DNA of 64,000 bases from Dryocosmus kuriphilus (lineage: Eukaryota; Arthropoda; Insecta; Hymenoptera; Cynipidae): positions 49,461,119 through 49,525,118 of the forward strand of contig CM076192.1 of assembly GCA_038277395.1 (NCBI GenBank). The letters are read 5' to 3'. This document shows positions 41,691 to 53,537 of the stretch, one piece after another; the first letter of the stretch is position 1, and every line of letters starts with the position of its first letter. The notes under the pieces are model-generated. The model searched no databases. It saw only the letters and a program-made list of their open reading frames with translations, and was not told the origin of the DNA. The position numbers and the translations under genes are program-made.

Positions 41691-44285
41691 CTGAGATAAG
41701 TACTTTAAAATATCTTTTGAGATAGTAAGAACCTTTTTTGGAATATCGGTAAAGCATTCAAATCTCGGTAACCCCTAAATCAGTCAGAGCGAGGCAATCG
41801 TAAGTGCTTCGAACTTCGCTGTTGACTTGGATCAGACTTAACAATTTTGTAAGGCATTTTTTTTATCATTAATACTGCACGATGTAAACCGACAGACTGA
41901 AGGGTTAAGTTGCACTCTGCTGTATTTATGCATCCAAATTCGAAGCTTCTAGAATCAGAGTCATCTAGATTCAGATGACACTTTCCGGCTGTATTGATAC
42001 TACTGAAAATTGTGCGACTAAAAATACTGCACATGCACATCGTTTAAATTAAAAAAAAAATGTGTCATAATTCGAAATCTAGACAATACCGTAACCAATG
42101 ATGATTCCATAGATCTATGCATTTATAGATCTATACATCTAGAGACCTATATATCTAGAACCTTCAGAAACTCGGAGAATCCCCGATGCTTGAATGTCCT
42201 TGTTTTACCGACCGTACAATGAGAGGCTTCGAGAATAAGAGTTTCTATCGAGTTTGAAACGGTTATAAAGTCCCTTTTCATAATAGTCAACCATAAAGTA
42301 AGACAGAGAGGCGATAAATTAAAGTCACAGGCGATAAATAAGGACCACGCACTGGACTAAATACCACCGCGATAGGAGTATCTATATCGGCTACTGGGTC
42401 ACTGGGGAAAATCGATAACGGCTCACGCAACACAAGACCCGAAAGAAGGGTACCAGCGGTACCAAGCCGAACTGGTAGCACTCGGCGAACTGGAACGATC
42501 GAGGAAATCACTCTTGAATCACCCTTCGGGCGAGGCAGCGGTCTCAATTTCTCGCGCTCAACCATAATAGGCAACACGCAGTATCGATGCCACGCAATTG
42601 CCCACGACTCGAATATGACGAGCTAAACTGAACATTCAGAAGTCCAAAGGAACGTCATTTCGTAAGCTAATCGGGAAAAAAGAAAAATCCCAAAACTAAT
42701 TTAATCTTTACATTCTCAAAAAAAAGTAAAGCTTAATTTATCGCTCACTGGGTTCAGAGGTGAAATTTATCGATTCGGGCCTTTGCAGAAGCGTGCGTTC
42801 TTCCTCAACCAGGCACACCACCTGGGGCTCGAGAGTCATCGTTTTGAGTGCAAGAGACGAATCGAAAAGGTTTCGGTTTGGAAATCAGTAGAGACGTTGT
42901 TCAAGACGATTATGAATTCTGACTTGGCAGAGCCTTAGTTGGGTCCTCAACCAAGCACAATACTTGGAGCTCACACAACTAGACCGTATCAAATCACAAT
43001 ATCATTAAAATATTGAGTAGAACTCAGTCCTGCTGTTCGCTCTACAAGTCATAAAAACCTATGGCGTAGTAGAGCCCAACATGGAGTTTGTGATTTCGGA
43101 GCGAATTTCTATAAGCATAAATTAAGGAAGATCGTAATTGAATGGTTCACTGCCAAGTCAATGATATTCTTACTTGAAGAATTGTGAAACTTTGGCTTAG
43201 GAAAACTAAACGGAATTTTGAAACCGACATAGCACTTGAGCTCGGACAAAATGAAAGTTAGCTTAATTTGAGTAAAGGAAAAAGCAATTAATAGTAATAC
43301 CCTGGATGTTCAGGGAGTTTTGAGCAGAACTCTATGAGAGTTAAAAAAATAAGAGAGTCTCAGAATTTCCCCATAACTTGGTTGAACTTCATCACGGAAA
43401 CGTTATTTAATTACGCAAACTCCTCTGCGCTCTTGTGATTCCACAATTCCCAACCTCTTGATTAACAAGTTTTCTTTTGGTTTTAAAAACTCCAGAACAT
43501 CCATGAGTCGTCGTAGAAGCAAACTTAATTTTTTTGAGTCATCAGCTGACGCTGAGTTGAGATCCACAGAGAGCTACATTAGCGAGGGATTTTTCATTAA
43601 AAACTACTTTCTTTTTAGAGATTTGCGTTAAAAAGCAGTAAGGAAATACGACCTCGCATAAGGGGACCACCAATTCTAGTTCCAAGGGTTTCTTTATTAG
43701 TCAAATTAATCAATCGGGGGTAGGGGCAAGCTTCAACGTTCTACCCGACCTCGATCCGATTTGTATAATCGGACTAGAGTTGTTCGACAGAACTCATTAA
43801 AGGCAATTCAGAAAAAAACTCTTCAGCAGTTCTCAGTATTGAAGGAGAAATCTGAAGTGAGACATTACTATTAAAATCATCCATACGAAAGTAAATTTCC
43901 CATAAAATATAAATTCAGAGAAAGGTCAGACTCTCAACTAGATAAAATCACGTAGCTTTAAACCTCAGTCATTTTAAATCTCAACTCAACGTAGCGACTA
44001 GAGCCTGATCAAGAATAATAAAATTATTCAAATGATCCTAAATTCAGTAATGTTACAAGATCGCATTGCAGGAATCATCCTTCTCAATCATGTCTTGTTG
44101 AATTTTAAAATCATCCTTGTTGAATTTTAAATTTCACGCTCTAACTATCTCAGTACAGTACTTCAAGCATAGAAGAATTTTCAAACATTGATGGTATAAA
44201 TTCAAATTTGAAACACAATCGATATTGTTTAAGTTAACATTTGAAAAATCTTTACATTAGTTAACAAAAGTTAAGTTATTATAAA
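41691..44285. other. Unassigned DNA, no gene recognised
   Basis: Moderate GC with scattered stops in all frames. GATCTATxxAT and AGATCTATACATCTAGA words cluster at 42110-42165. CCTCAACCAGGCACACCACCTGGGGCTC-like sequence near 42798 is echoed at about 42948 (CCTCAACCAAGCACAA, TTGGAGCTC), suggesting an old duplication. Possibly a decayed retroelement interior. Confidence 0.35.
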
Positions 44286-44289
44286 ATAC

Positions 44290-44885
44290 ATGCATTGCGT
44301 CTAATATCATTTATCGTTTCCCTGTTCATCTCATTTGACAGAGAAAGAGAATACATCTGTGTATTTAATTGTATATAAGCATCTCTGGTTGTAGTTCAGT
44401 AGATGTGTGGAGTTCCCATGACAGTGTCTGTAGGGGTCATATTGCATTTCATTGTAGAGAGAGATTCCTCTTAACCCACCATGTTGGCAAAGCAGTTTAT
44501 AACTGATAGTCATGATAAAACTAAGTACACGACCAAACACACTATAAAATTTACCGATAAACTACCTATGTACATATTACTTACTTTTAATTTATAGAAT
44601 GTTGAATTCCAAATTTTTTAGTTAGTTTTAATTGATTTCCAAATTCCGCTTTGCTCAAATTTTCAACGATGGATAATTCTGCACATCGATGGGTTGAATT
44701 TCACTTTCTACTTTGAAACATCTATGGGTAGACATTTTCAGTATTGTTAAAGTTAACTTTTTTTTACATTCTCATCTGAATGAGAAATGTATTAGTTTTA
44801 TGTGAAAACTGGCTTTCGCGGATTTCATCAAATCTCGACGTTTCGTGACCCCCTGAATCCGAAAAAACGGTTTTTACGACGGTGT
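44290..44885. repeat. Diverged third copy of the flank module
   Basis: Matches in order with 38340-38690: TCATTTATCGTTTCCCTGTT, then GTTGTAGTTCAGTAGATG, then GGCAAAGCAGTTTATAACTG, then GTGAAAACTGGCTTTCGCGG and ATCTCGACGTTTCGTGACCC. Divergence is much higher than between copies A and B. An insertion of about 200 bp (44545-44800) separates the last part. No foldback arms follow it. Confidence 0.6.
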
Positions 44886-44935
44886 CTGTCCGTCTGTTGT
44901 CGTTGTATTTGTCGTCGTTGTCGTCGTCGTCGTCT
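44880..44935. repeat. GTCGTC microsatellite
   Basis: TTGTCGTTGTATTTGTCGTC, then GTTGTCGTCGTCGTCGTC at 44896-44933. Confidence 0.7.
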
Positions 44936-45054
44936 ATTCCCACGATAACTTTCGAAGGACTAATCGGATTGGGCTGCGCTTTGGCACACTTCTTTAAGGC
45001 GTAAAAAGAAAGGACGATTTCGTTAACCAGCGGTTTTTGACCACTGGTTATGGT

Positions 45055-45700
45055 TTTACGCATCAAAAACGGTTTTCACAAAATCAAAATATCCATTTTC
45101 CGGCTAAAATATGCGAGATACAAAAAAAAAAACCAGTAGAGAGTAAAATTGTTCATCTCAAAAAAAAATCTACAAATTTTGTTAAACCATTTTCTGATAA
45201 AATGCACGGTTTTTGTTTTAATCGAAAAAACGTTATTAAAAATAAAAAACTGTGGTTTCTTGCCAAAATATTCAAGATACGAAAAAAATGACAATAAACA
45301 AAGTTTTTCAACTCAAAAAGATCTGCAAATTCTGTATTAACCATTTCTTGATAAATGCACCGTTTTTGTTTTAATCGAGAAAACGTTATTAAAAATAAAA
45401 AATTCAAATTTTCCGCCAAACTATGCAATGAACGAGAAAAATTATAATAAACAAAGTTGTTCACCTCAAAAGGATCTACATATTTGCTTCCCATCATTTT
45501 TTTTTGAACAGACGCGTAGTTTTTGAGTTATTCGTGAAATATGTTATGAAATATATAGAAAACCACTTTTCAGCAAAACTATGCAAGATATGAGAAAATA
45601 TTAACAAGCAGAATTGTTCACCTTGGAAAGTGCTACAAAATTTATTTATAAGACTCATCGTTTTACTGAAGAATCGAAATCCTGCATTGTGGAAATTTGT
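45055..45700. repeat. Tandem array, about 145 bp unit, four decaying copies
   Basis: The word CGGTTTTTGTTTTAATCGA with AAACGTTATTAAAAATAAAAA starts at about 45208 and 45360, with weaker versions before and after. Each unit also has GTTCAxCTCAAAAxGATCTxCA. Frames across it are repeat translations, not genes. Confidence 0.8.
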
Positions 45701-45754
45701 AAAATCACAAAAGAACTTTACCAATCTACAATGTGTTTAAAAAAAAATGTAATT

Positions 45755-45990
45755 ATCGAGCGCGAAGCGCGAGTGTCATGATGAGAATGTATTCCTTAAA
45801 GTCGATAGAGTCTTAAGTAAAATGACTTCTTTTGTAATATTTAATAAAAAATTCAAATTTAATAATCTCATTAAAAGTAGGTGTTTTGACATTTTGAGAC
45901 CCAAGTAACGAATACCGTGCATGATGTGCAAGGACCAAAGACATCCGAGCGCTAAGCGCGCGATGAGAAAGTGCCCGCGAAGTGGGCAGA
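45755..45990. repeat. GCGCGAAGCGCG-type palindromes
   Basis: CGAGCGCGAAGCGCGAG (45758), GAGCGCTAAGCGCGCG (45947) and GCCCGCGAAGTGGGC (45974) are short palindromic hairpins spaced in AT-rich DNA. Confidence 0.55.
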
Positions 45991-46462
45991 TTTTTTTTCG
46001 TTAAATTACAAGTGTCAGACTCCAGATAAATTTACCTTCATAAACTATGCGTGTGGAGAAATTGGGATTCCTCGATACAACGTTGCTATGAAATATCGTT
46101 GCTTTCAACGATGGATTTTTTCAAGACATCGATGGGTTGAGTTTCACTCTCTACTTTGAAATATCGATGGGTAGAAATTTTTGATATTGTGTAAGTTCAC
46201 TTTTGTTAAATTACAGATGACATTATCAACTAACAGTAAATGACCTGTTTCACCTTAGTCAGATTCCTACGTTATCGATATTGCGTATCGTTGCATCGGT
46301 TTGCGAAATCGTTGCGTAACGTGTCGAGCTGCTAGAACATTCTCGAATGTAGATAGAGTGGGGCGTACTGGTCTATAAAATCAGCATCGGATTGCAGAGG
46401 CTTCAGTCGAACATCGAGGGACTTTAAAATGCGTGTTGAAATTTGTCGAGTTTTCGGGAACC

Positions 46463-46464
<2 letters not shown>

Positions 46465-46523
<59 letters not shown>
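46465..46523. repeat. (CA)n microsatellite, about 29 units
   Basis: Uninterrupted CA dinucleotides. Translation gives the Thr/His repeat seen in the overlapping frame, which is not a gene. Confidence 0.97.
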
Positions 46524-46526
<3 letters not shown>

Positions 46527-46789
46527 GCGTCACCTACAGTATTTTAATGAGAGAGAATTTTTGTGACGTAAAGAACCTTGACAATGATGAAGAATGCATT
46601 CACAATATTGCTAGCATTTCTACAAGACTATGGGGAGTGAGAGTGAAGGGGTAAGAGGCAGTTATTTTGACCAATTTCGTGTCTTTGGCTATTGCGTAGT
46701 GACGTCATCGAGAACATTCTAGAAGCTTAGCACAGACATGAACCATTTCAGCTCTGGAACATTCTAGTAGCGTGGAACAGAACCCTGCT

Positions 46790-47345
46790 CCTGAAGCCTG
46801 TATCTCGACAACCCGCGGTACTTGGTTTCATTTTAGCATGGACACAAACCCTCATCACCCATCGGCTACTGATTAATTTTAAAGACATTTAGCACGGACA
46901 CGAACAATCATCGCCTGTCGGTAAATGGTTGGTTTTTATCTCGACAGCCCGCTGTACTTGGTTTCATTTTAGCACAGACACAAACCACTATCACACTGAT
47001 TAATTTTACAGACATTTAGCACGGACACGACCCATCATTGCACTGATAAATTTTACAGACATTTAGTACAGACACGGACCATCATCGCCTGTCGATAATT
47101 GGTTGGTTTTTACCTCGAAAACCCGCTGTACTTGGCTTCATTTTAGCACGGACACAAACTCTTATCACCCGTCGGTTACTGATTAATTTTACAGAAATTT
47201 AGCACAGGCACGAGCCATCATCGCACTGATTAATTTTATAGACATTTAGCACAGACACGAACTATCATCGTCTGTCGGTAAATGGTTCATTTTTATCTCG
47301 ACAACCCGCCGTACTTGGTTTCATTTTAGCACGGACGCACGGACA
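46790..47345. repeat. Tandem array with ATTTAGCACGGACACGAAC words
   Basis: Units of roughly 140-185 bp begin ATCTCGACAACCCGC and TACTTGGTTTCATTTTAGC at about 46801, 46937, 47112 and 47296. Inside each, CTGATTAATTTTACAGACAT and GACACGAACCATCATCGCxx recur, so the array is compound. Non-coding. Confidence 0.85.
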
Positions 47346-48880
47346 CGAACCTGTTTGTAACTAACTATTGGTAAATGACTGGTTTCGCCTTCATCAGATT
47401 CCTACCTTACCGACTAATGGATCAAATATTGAGACTTTTTATAGTTTTTATTCATTTTGAGGAGATACATAATGTAACTGGCCTTTGTCATCAGTTTGCA
47501 GAGCCATTTGTGAATTCAGCTTTAAAACAAATGATTTTTTGTCTACAGCTTCCAGAACCTATTTTATGTATACGTTTCTAATATTAATATTTTATAGCAA
47601 ATAAGTTTTATTTTTACGAGTTCTGAAAAATAAGCATTGAAAAGTTCTTAAAGTTTATTACGTCTCCCGGTTCAGAATTAGGGTCTTTTTATATTTTAAA
47701 TTTTTTGGTTCGTTAATAAAGATCAAAATATGTATTTCGAAATTACAATTGAAGACTTCTTAATTTGAAAAATATGTTCAACATTTTTTTTGGAACTTAT
47801 AAAATATTTCTAGTAATTAATGCAATAAGACAATATTAATTGATCTTCGTATGATTTTTCTACGAATAATTTTACTTCGTCTGAATTCGACGAAATAAAT
47901 GATATATTGAACACATCAAAATTGGTTACGTTTTTCAGATAAGAAATTCGAATTCTGGTATTTAAATATTGTTGGTTAGGGAAAATGAAAAACTGGTCAG
48001 GGAAAAGTCAGGGAATTTTGAAAATGAAGTTTTGCGTCCACTCTGTTTTAAATGAAAACTAAATTCTGAAGATGTAGCAATTTATAGACTACCATCGGCA
48101 AATTTAAACTTTCAACTTAAGCCTTACTTTAAAATTTTCTAAAACATTCCTTCAGCTTGGTGGTGAAGGCCCTTGCTCTGGGCCATCGGGGATCCGAGAT
48201 TCACTTTTTGAAGTCAGAATTAAATCTAATCCTAGAAGAGAGAAGTCGTCTCTTCTCTTCCGTTGTGGGTTAAAATTGAGATTTTTCTTGCTTTTATAAA
48301 ATGTCTTATAACATTTAATAAAATATCAATTTTATTTTCTTGTTCTCTCGGTTATTTACTCCTTAGATTTTCCGTTCTTATTTTTATAAGCCGGCTGTAG
48401 GATTAAAATACTGTAAAGAACGCCCCAAAGGCTGAATATAGTTTAATATTCAACTCCAGGCGGCCCCAGAGCGGGGTCGTCACACAAGACCCATAGCAAC
48501 ACAAATCACAGTCCCTTATTCTGCCAGGACTCACCGCGTTGCTAAAGAAGACAACACCGGCAGTTGAGCATTTTTCGTCAAGTAGCTTCCGGAGCATCAA
48601 CACTGAAAGTTTTTCTCTGTTGTTATCATAGTCGTGATTTTGATCTTTTTCAGTTTTAATATTGAATTTCAACAATAATTTATATAATCTTCGATTTTGT
48701 TTCTAATTCCTGTCATGGTTTTCAGTTTTATTACGGAAATTAGGAAAGGATAATTTCCAGTTGTGAGGCCATTTTTGGTTTGTGGTTTGGTATTTCAATG
48801 AATTCAGTTTAGATATTTTCCATACAATTGTTGGAGATTTCCTTAACTGGATTAATTTAGTGATTTTGGTGCTTTTTGAT
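47346..48880. other. AT-rich spacer
   Basis: No gene recognised. A GC-richer patch at 48420-48560 with GGCGGCCCCAGAGCGGGG shows no known domain in its minus-strand frame (48403-48675). Confidence 0.4.
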
Positions 48881-48892
48881 TATTGCCTGCTC

Positions 48893-50232
48893 TGCTTAAA
48901 ATGACGGATATGATCCGATAGAGCCAGATAACAAACCGTATAATAGACCGGATAGCGCACTTCGGATTCTTGTACGGCCCTATCTGGTTCTTATTCGGTT
49001 CGTAATATCTTTCGCGGAAAAATAGCTGGCTTATCTGAATTCTATTCAGGATGAAATATCGAAATTATGTTTGACTGAGTTAAAAGTGGCATTTTATCCG
49101 GTCCTATTCGGAACTGTGTGGGAACTAAAGCTGGGTGATAAGATCGAAAATGGTTTCCTATCCGGTTCTACCCGGCTTTCCAGCGGAAATTTAAGTCAGA
49201 AAGTCGAATTATTTGCCCGACGGAATCTTATCCGGTCCTATTCGGAATTTTGTCGGAACTTAAGTTGGGTGACAAGATCGAAAATGGTTTTTTATCTGGT
49301 TCTGTCCGGCTTTCCAGCGGAGATTTAAATCAGAAAATCGAATTATTCGCCCGACGGAATCTTATCCGATCCTATCCGGAACTTTGCCGGAACTAAAGTT
49401 GGGTGACAAGATCGAAAATGGTTTTCTATCTGGTACTGTCGGGCTTTCAGCGGACATTTAAATAATAAAATCGAATTATTTGCCCGATGGAATCTTATAC
49501 GGTCCTCTCCGGTACTTTGTCGGAACTAAATTTGGGTGTCAAGATCGAAAATGTTTTCCTATCTGGCTATATTCGGCTTTCCAGCGGACATTTAAATCAG
49601 AAAATCGCCAGGGATTATTGTCTCACAAAAGGAGTCGATCTTCGGGGCTATAAGTTAGCCACAATTTTTCACTATAGTTAGAATGAAAAGATGTATCTAA
49701 TACATCTGTTTGATTGTCATCGATTCTTATTTTGGTGCTTTCATAGTACGTGGTAGGATAAGGCAATGCAGTTACTGAAAATATACAGTATAGAGGGGGA
49801 TAAGAAACCAGATAGAAAAAATTGTATACACTGATCAACTGCCGATAGAACCGGATAAAAAACAAGACACAAATACCATGTAGGTGTCCAGATAGAACCG
49901 GACAAAGCCCCGGATAGGACAATACGGGCACCGAAAATATTTCGTATAGAGACAGATAAGAAACCGGATAGAAAAAATGTTTGTACACCGACCAAGTGTC
50001 GGATAGAACCGGATGAAAAACCAGATAGGATATTACGGGTACCGTAAATATTCCGTATACAGCCTGATAAGAAACCAGGTAGAAAAAATTTCATGCACCG
50101 ACCAGTTGCCGGATAGAACCGGATAACAAAATGGACACAAATACCGTATACATAAATTTCCGGATGGAATCCGATAACATTCCGAATCCCATCCGGTTCT
50201 ATCGGATATCCTATCCGTAGTTTTAAGCAGGG
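48893..50232. mobile_element. Foldback element with TATCCGG-rich tandem arms
   Basis: Ends read CTGCTTAAAATGACGGATAT on the left and, inverted, CTGCTTAAAACTACGGATAG on the right, continuing as GATCCGATAGAGCC and GATATCCGATAGAACC. The left arm holds about five units of ~117 bp (GTTGGGTGACAAGATCGAAA with TTTTCTATCTGGTTCTGTCC). The right arm holds inverted CCGGATAGAACCGGATAA units of ~110 bp. The middle (49640-49740) is unrelated. No transposase. Frames of 80-178 aa here are repeat translations. Confidence 0.8.
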
Positions 50233-50778
50233 TGTTGAATTGATTTGAATAATTGTGTTGATTTTTTGCATCTGCATTTGATTTTAATTTTAAATATTTT
50301 GTCACCTATTTTCTCCTAATTTGTGTCCTGCAGTGCCCCTATGTGTAAAATTGATGTCCCTTTCTAAGAATTTTTGATGATTTAGAATGTCTTTGAATTA
50401 ATCTACGTTCCCAAAAAGAATTAATTTAAAATCTGTTCCTCCTTGAGCTCTAAAGTTTGGTTAGTTTATTTAGTCTCAATTATTCCTAATTGTCGATCTT
50501 GGAAAACCAGACAAAACGTCAAATTTAGTTTTAGTCTTTTGGTCCTTTTTTTTTTAATTAGTCAGTATTTTGTAATTGAGTCCGCCATTTTGTAACAAAT
50601 TTTGATCTCGTCGCTATCCACCATTTGTTACCCCACCGACAGGAATCGTTGCAACAACGTTGTCACAACCGTCACTTTCTAACTTTCTGACGAACGGGCA
50701 CAACCGAAATAATCGTTGTGGCAACGTTGGTGCAACCGGCAAAATGTCCGCTTATATTGAACGTCAATCGTTCCCCTA

Positions 50779-51230
50779 CCCTGGTGAAAGATTCGGAATG
50801 GATTTGAGTCCCTTTGAATCTAAACGACTCCGAACGATTTCCAATGATTACGTATGAATGCGAAATCTGTTTCCGAAGCACGGACTTTATTTTTTATTTA
50901 TTATTTATTCTGAATGAGTCCGTCCGATTACGATCCATTCCTTTTGAGTCCGAATTATTCGCTCCATGTTCATTCCGATTGATTCCGTATAAGTCCGAAG
51001 AAACTTTTCATTCCGTCTGACTCTGTCTGACTCCGTGAGACAAAAACATTCATTCCGAATGGCATCGAATGATTCCGACCTTGAATCCGATTGGTTCCGA
51101 ACATGTGACAATCGAACTCATTCGGACTCAAATGGACTGGATCGGAGTAACTCGGAAACAGATTCCGCATTTACACGGAATCAAATGGATTCAAATTGGA
51201 ATCCGTTTGGGTCCACAACTTCCACCAGGG
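50779..51230. mobile_element. MITE-like element, 452 bp, TA duplication
   Basis: Ends CCCTGGTGAAAG and (inverted) CCCTGGTGGAAG are flanked by TA at 50777-50778 and 51231-51232. The interior is made of ATTCCGAATG and GATTCCGA-type words in both orientations. The other arm of the host element (near 53390) shows the same spot without it (reverse complement TTACCCTAATGCTTTTTCGA), so the insertion is proven by an internal empty site. Confidence 0.9.
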
Positions 51231-51337
51231 TAATGCTGTTTCGATTAGTTGCCAGTAGGTTGTTCCAATGTTGGCGCACAACATATATATGTTATATATT
51301 TGTGAATATAGAAGTACATATATATATATATATATTT

Positions 51338-52990
51338 GTAACGTGGTGAAATTCATCACGTTCGGGATCCTCTCCCCAGGCTGATACACAATAATCTATT
51401 GAAATTTTAAATAGGATCTAATAGAAGGATCTGATGGCCAAAAAGGAACTCACCGACGTGAGAGGTAGAGAGGGATATGAATGTGTGAGTGTGAATGGTA
51501 GTCTAGTAATCTTCGAATTCTTTTATGTATTATGATTTACCTGATGTATTGCTTAGAGTTGTAAATACAGGGACAAGTGGGTCGGTGATTGCTGTAGAAC
51601 CTGCCTGCTTCCTGCGAGCCCGGAACCCACCGCTAACAGCTGACCACCAGAAAGATAAACTCCACCTCACTACCCCGGACGTCGCCCTGTGTCGCCCGGC
51701 ACTCCGTACTTCGCACTTCGTGTCACTACGCATGCACGAGTACCGTTCACTAGAGGGGAGGAGATTTCCCGCGATGGAAATCCGCGGAACGAGGAAATAA
51801 TCCTCCGCGATATGACAGAAATTGCGGCGGGAGAAGCGGCCATGGTGCCTGAGATGTCAGTCCTGCCATACTATCACGAAGCAGGGACTTGGCACGATAC
51901 CGACGAGCAGAGGGAACCATAGTTCGGGAGGGCAGCACCTGTCAGATCTGCAGTACTACTGCGGAGAGAGAACCGGGTATGATACCGACGAGATGGAAGG
52001 AACATAGTTCGGAGGGCAGCACCTGTCGGACTGGACATTGACGCGTGGAGAGACGCTACTCACGCAGAGAAAGCGGCGCAGCGTCAGTTCCGATTTGGCC
52101 ATCATTGCAATCAGTTAGTGAAATTCTTTGAAGTTCGAGAAATCGCCATTTTGAGGGCATTTTGAAGGAAGCCAGCGAAAAGTACCTGAAAAAGATGGAT
52201 CTACGGGGAAGCAGGTAGGCCAAAGCCAATACCGATTTTATTTTTCCTTGTTTCTTTTGTTTTCTTTTCGCTCGAGTTCTTTCCTTTTTTTGTAGTTCTT
52301 CGACTATGAGAGTGTAGCATTCGCGGTATGTCGAGTCAGTGAGAGTGAATGGGTAGCCGCGGTTACATTTTTCAGGCCATGCGCCATTTTGAGAAGCGAC
52401 CGCACCACCGGACTTTGTCCTATTGTCGCGATTTTTCTTTTATCCTTGTAAGCTAAATTTGCCGAAATGAGCTTTTTTTGTTTGTTATTTGCCGTTTATG
52501 TTGTGTAATGCCGGTCCGAAAGGGAAACTAAATTGCCGCGTACTTTGCCACGAAGTAACGCTTGTGAAATTTCATAAGTTTCGAATTTTCTTTTCTCTTC
52601 TTTCGAATAATTATCATTCTGTAACCGTTCACCTTATCTTTGATCAATTTTAATAAACATTTATATTTTTCTTGAATTTTATAATAATTTGCTGATTCGT
52701 AATTTCTTTTTTTCTAATCATGTTCTGATTCGTTTCGACGCCCCCACCAAATCCCTCTCCTTCCAAGCTAGCGCGGGATTGAGTGCATTTTTGCCTTTTG
52801 TTGTTGCGGTCATGTATTTGATTTAAATAAACCTTTTTTTTCTATTTTGCGTTCTTCGAGCGACGCCCCTTCAGGGTGTCTGGCGCCCAAGTAGCATCAC
52901 GAATTTTTCTTTTGACTTGAAAAATTTTATTAGCAGTCACCTAGGGTAGGCCGACATTATAGAGGTACTAGGAGCCTCAAGTCCCAAGAG
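51338..52990 (+). mobile_element. LTR-like block with possible primer-binding site
   Basis: Starts TGTAACGTGGTGAAATTCAT, and GTTACA occurs at about 52362, a possible LTR start/end pair. Farther on TGGCGCCCAAGTAGC at 52881 resembles a retrotransposon primer-binding site. No gag or pol is visible and no target duplication was found. Frames at 51525-51922 are short GC-driven frames. It could be a solo LTR or an unrelated unit. Confidence 0.3.
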
Positions 52991-53005
52991 GTAAGTACTA
53001 TCGTT

Positions 53006-53220
53006 ATAATATATATATATATATATATATAAAATAAAATTATTTAGTTTATAATTTATTAATAATAAAATTTAATTGTTAATAAAAATTTTATTATAAA
53101 CTAACATAATAAGCAAAGATAAAATTAACTTATTTTATAAATATTATCAATAATATATTTAATTAATTAAAGTTAATTTTTAAATGTCTTTATTTAAATA
53201 ATCTTATAAAAATATATTAT
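53006..53220. repeat. (AT)n microsatellite and AT-only stretch
   Basis: ATATATATATATATATATAT from about 53012, followed by about 190 bp almost free of G and C. Confidence 0.85.
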
Positions 53221-53537
53221 CGCACAACGGTTAAGCAAGGTTAGCACGCGCGAATTTGAAAGTTGTCTTACGTTGAGGCAACGTTGCACTACCGTTGTAT
53301 AACCGTTTGTAGATTCCCATCTCGCTCAATGCTCCCAACGGTGCGCCAACGTTGGGACAACCTACTGGCAACCAATCGAAAAAGCATTAGGGTAACGCTT
53401 GGCGTTCAACATAAGCGGACATTTAAGCGGTTGCACCAAGGTTGCCACAACGATTATTCCGGTTGTGCCCGTTCGTCGGAAAGCTAGAAAGTGACGGTTG
53501 TGACAACGTTGCTACAACGATTCCTGTCGGTGGGGTA

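Larger units (their letters stand above)
44664..46210. repeat. Direct repeat pair of about 100 bp, 1.44 kb apart
   Basis: CATCGATGGGTTGAATTTCAC with TCTACTTTGAAACATC at 44685 recurs as CATCGATGGGTTGAGTTTCAC with TCTACTTTGAAATATC at 46129. The segments between hold the tandem array 45060-45700 and CGCGAAGCGCG palindromes. The pair may be terminal repeats of one element or a duplication. Confidence 0.6.
50631..53535. mobile_element. TA-flanked inverted-repeat element with two nested insertions
   Basis: The left end CCCCACCGACAGGAATCGTT and the right end (inverted) CCCCACCGACAGGAATCGTT match, with TA on both outer sides (50629-50630 and 53536-53537). The arms are about 210 bp: 50631-50778 plus 51231-51290 on the left and about 53325-53535 on the right. 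The left arm is split by a MITE-like repeat. An LTR-like block and AT microsatellites fill the middle. No transposase is visible, so the class is unknown. TTGCAACAACGTTGTCACAA-type words recur within the arms. Confidence 0.85.

Noticed and set aside
46433..46654. 73 aa frame with a Thr-His run
   Set aside because: Caused by the (CA)n microsatellite.
49741..50277. 178 aa minus-strand frame with repeated FLSGFLSGxIRN
   Set aside because: Translation of the TATCCGG tandem units; unit length only happens to keep the frame.
51525..51922. Possible small genes (91 and 77 aa) in GC-rich DNA
   Set aside because: Frames overlap on both strands, lack recognisable domains and lie in an LTR-like block.
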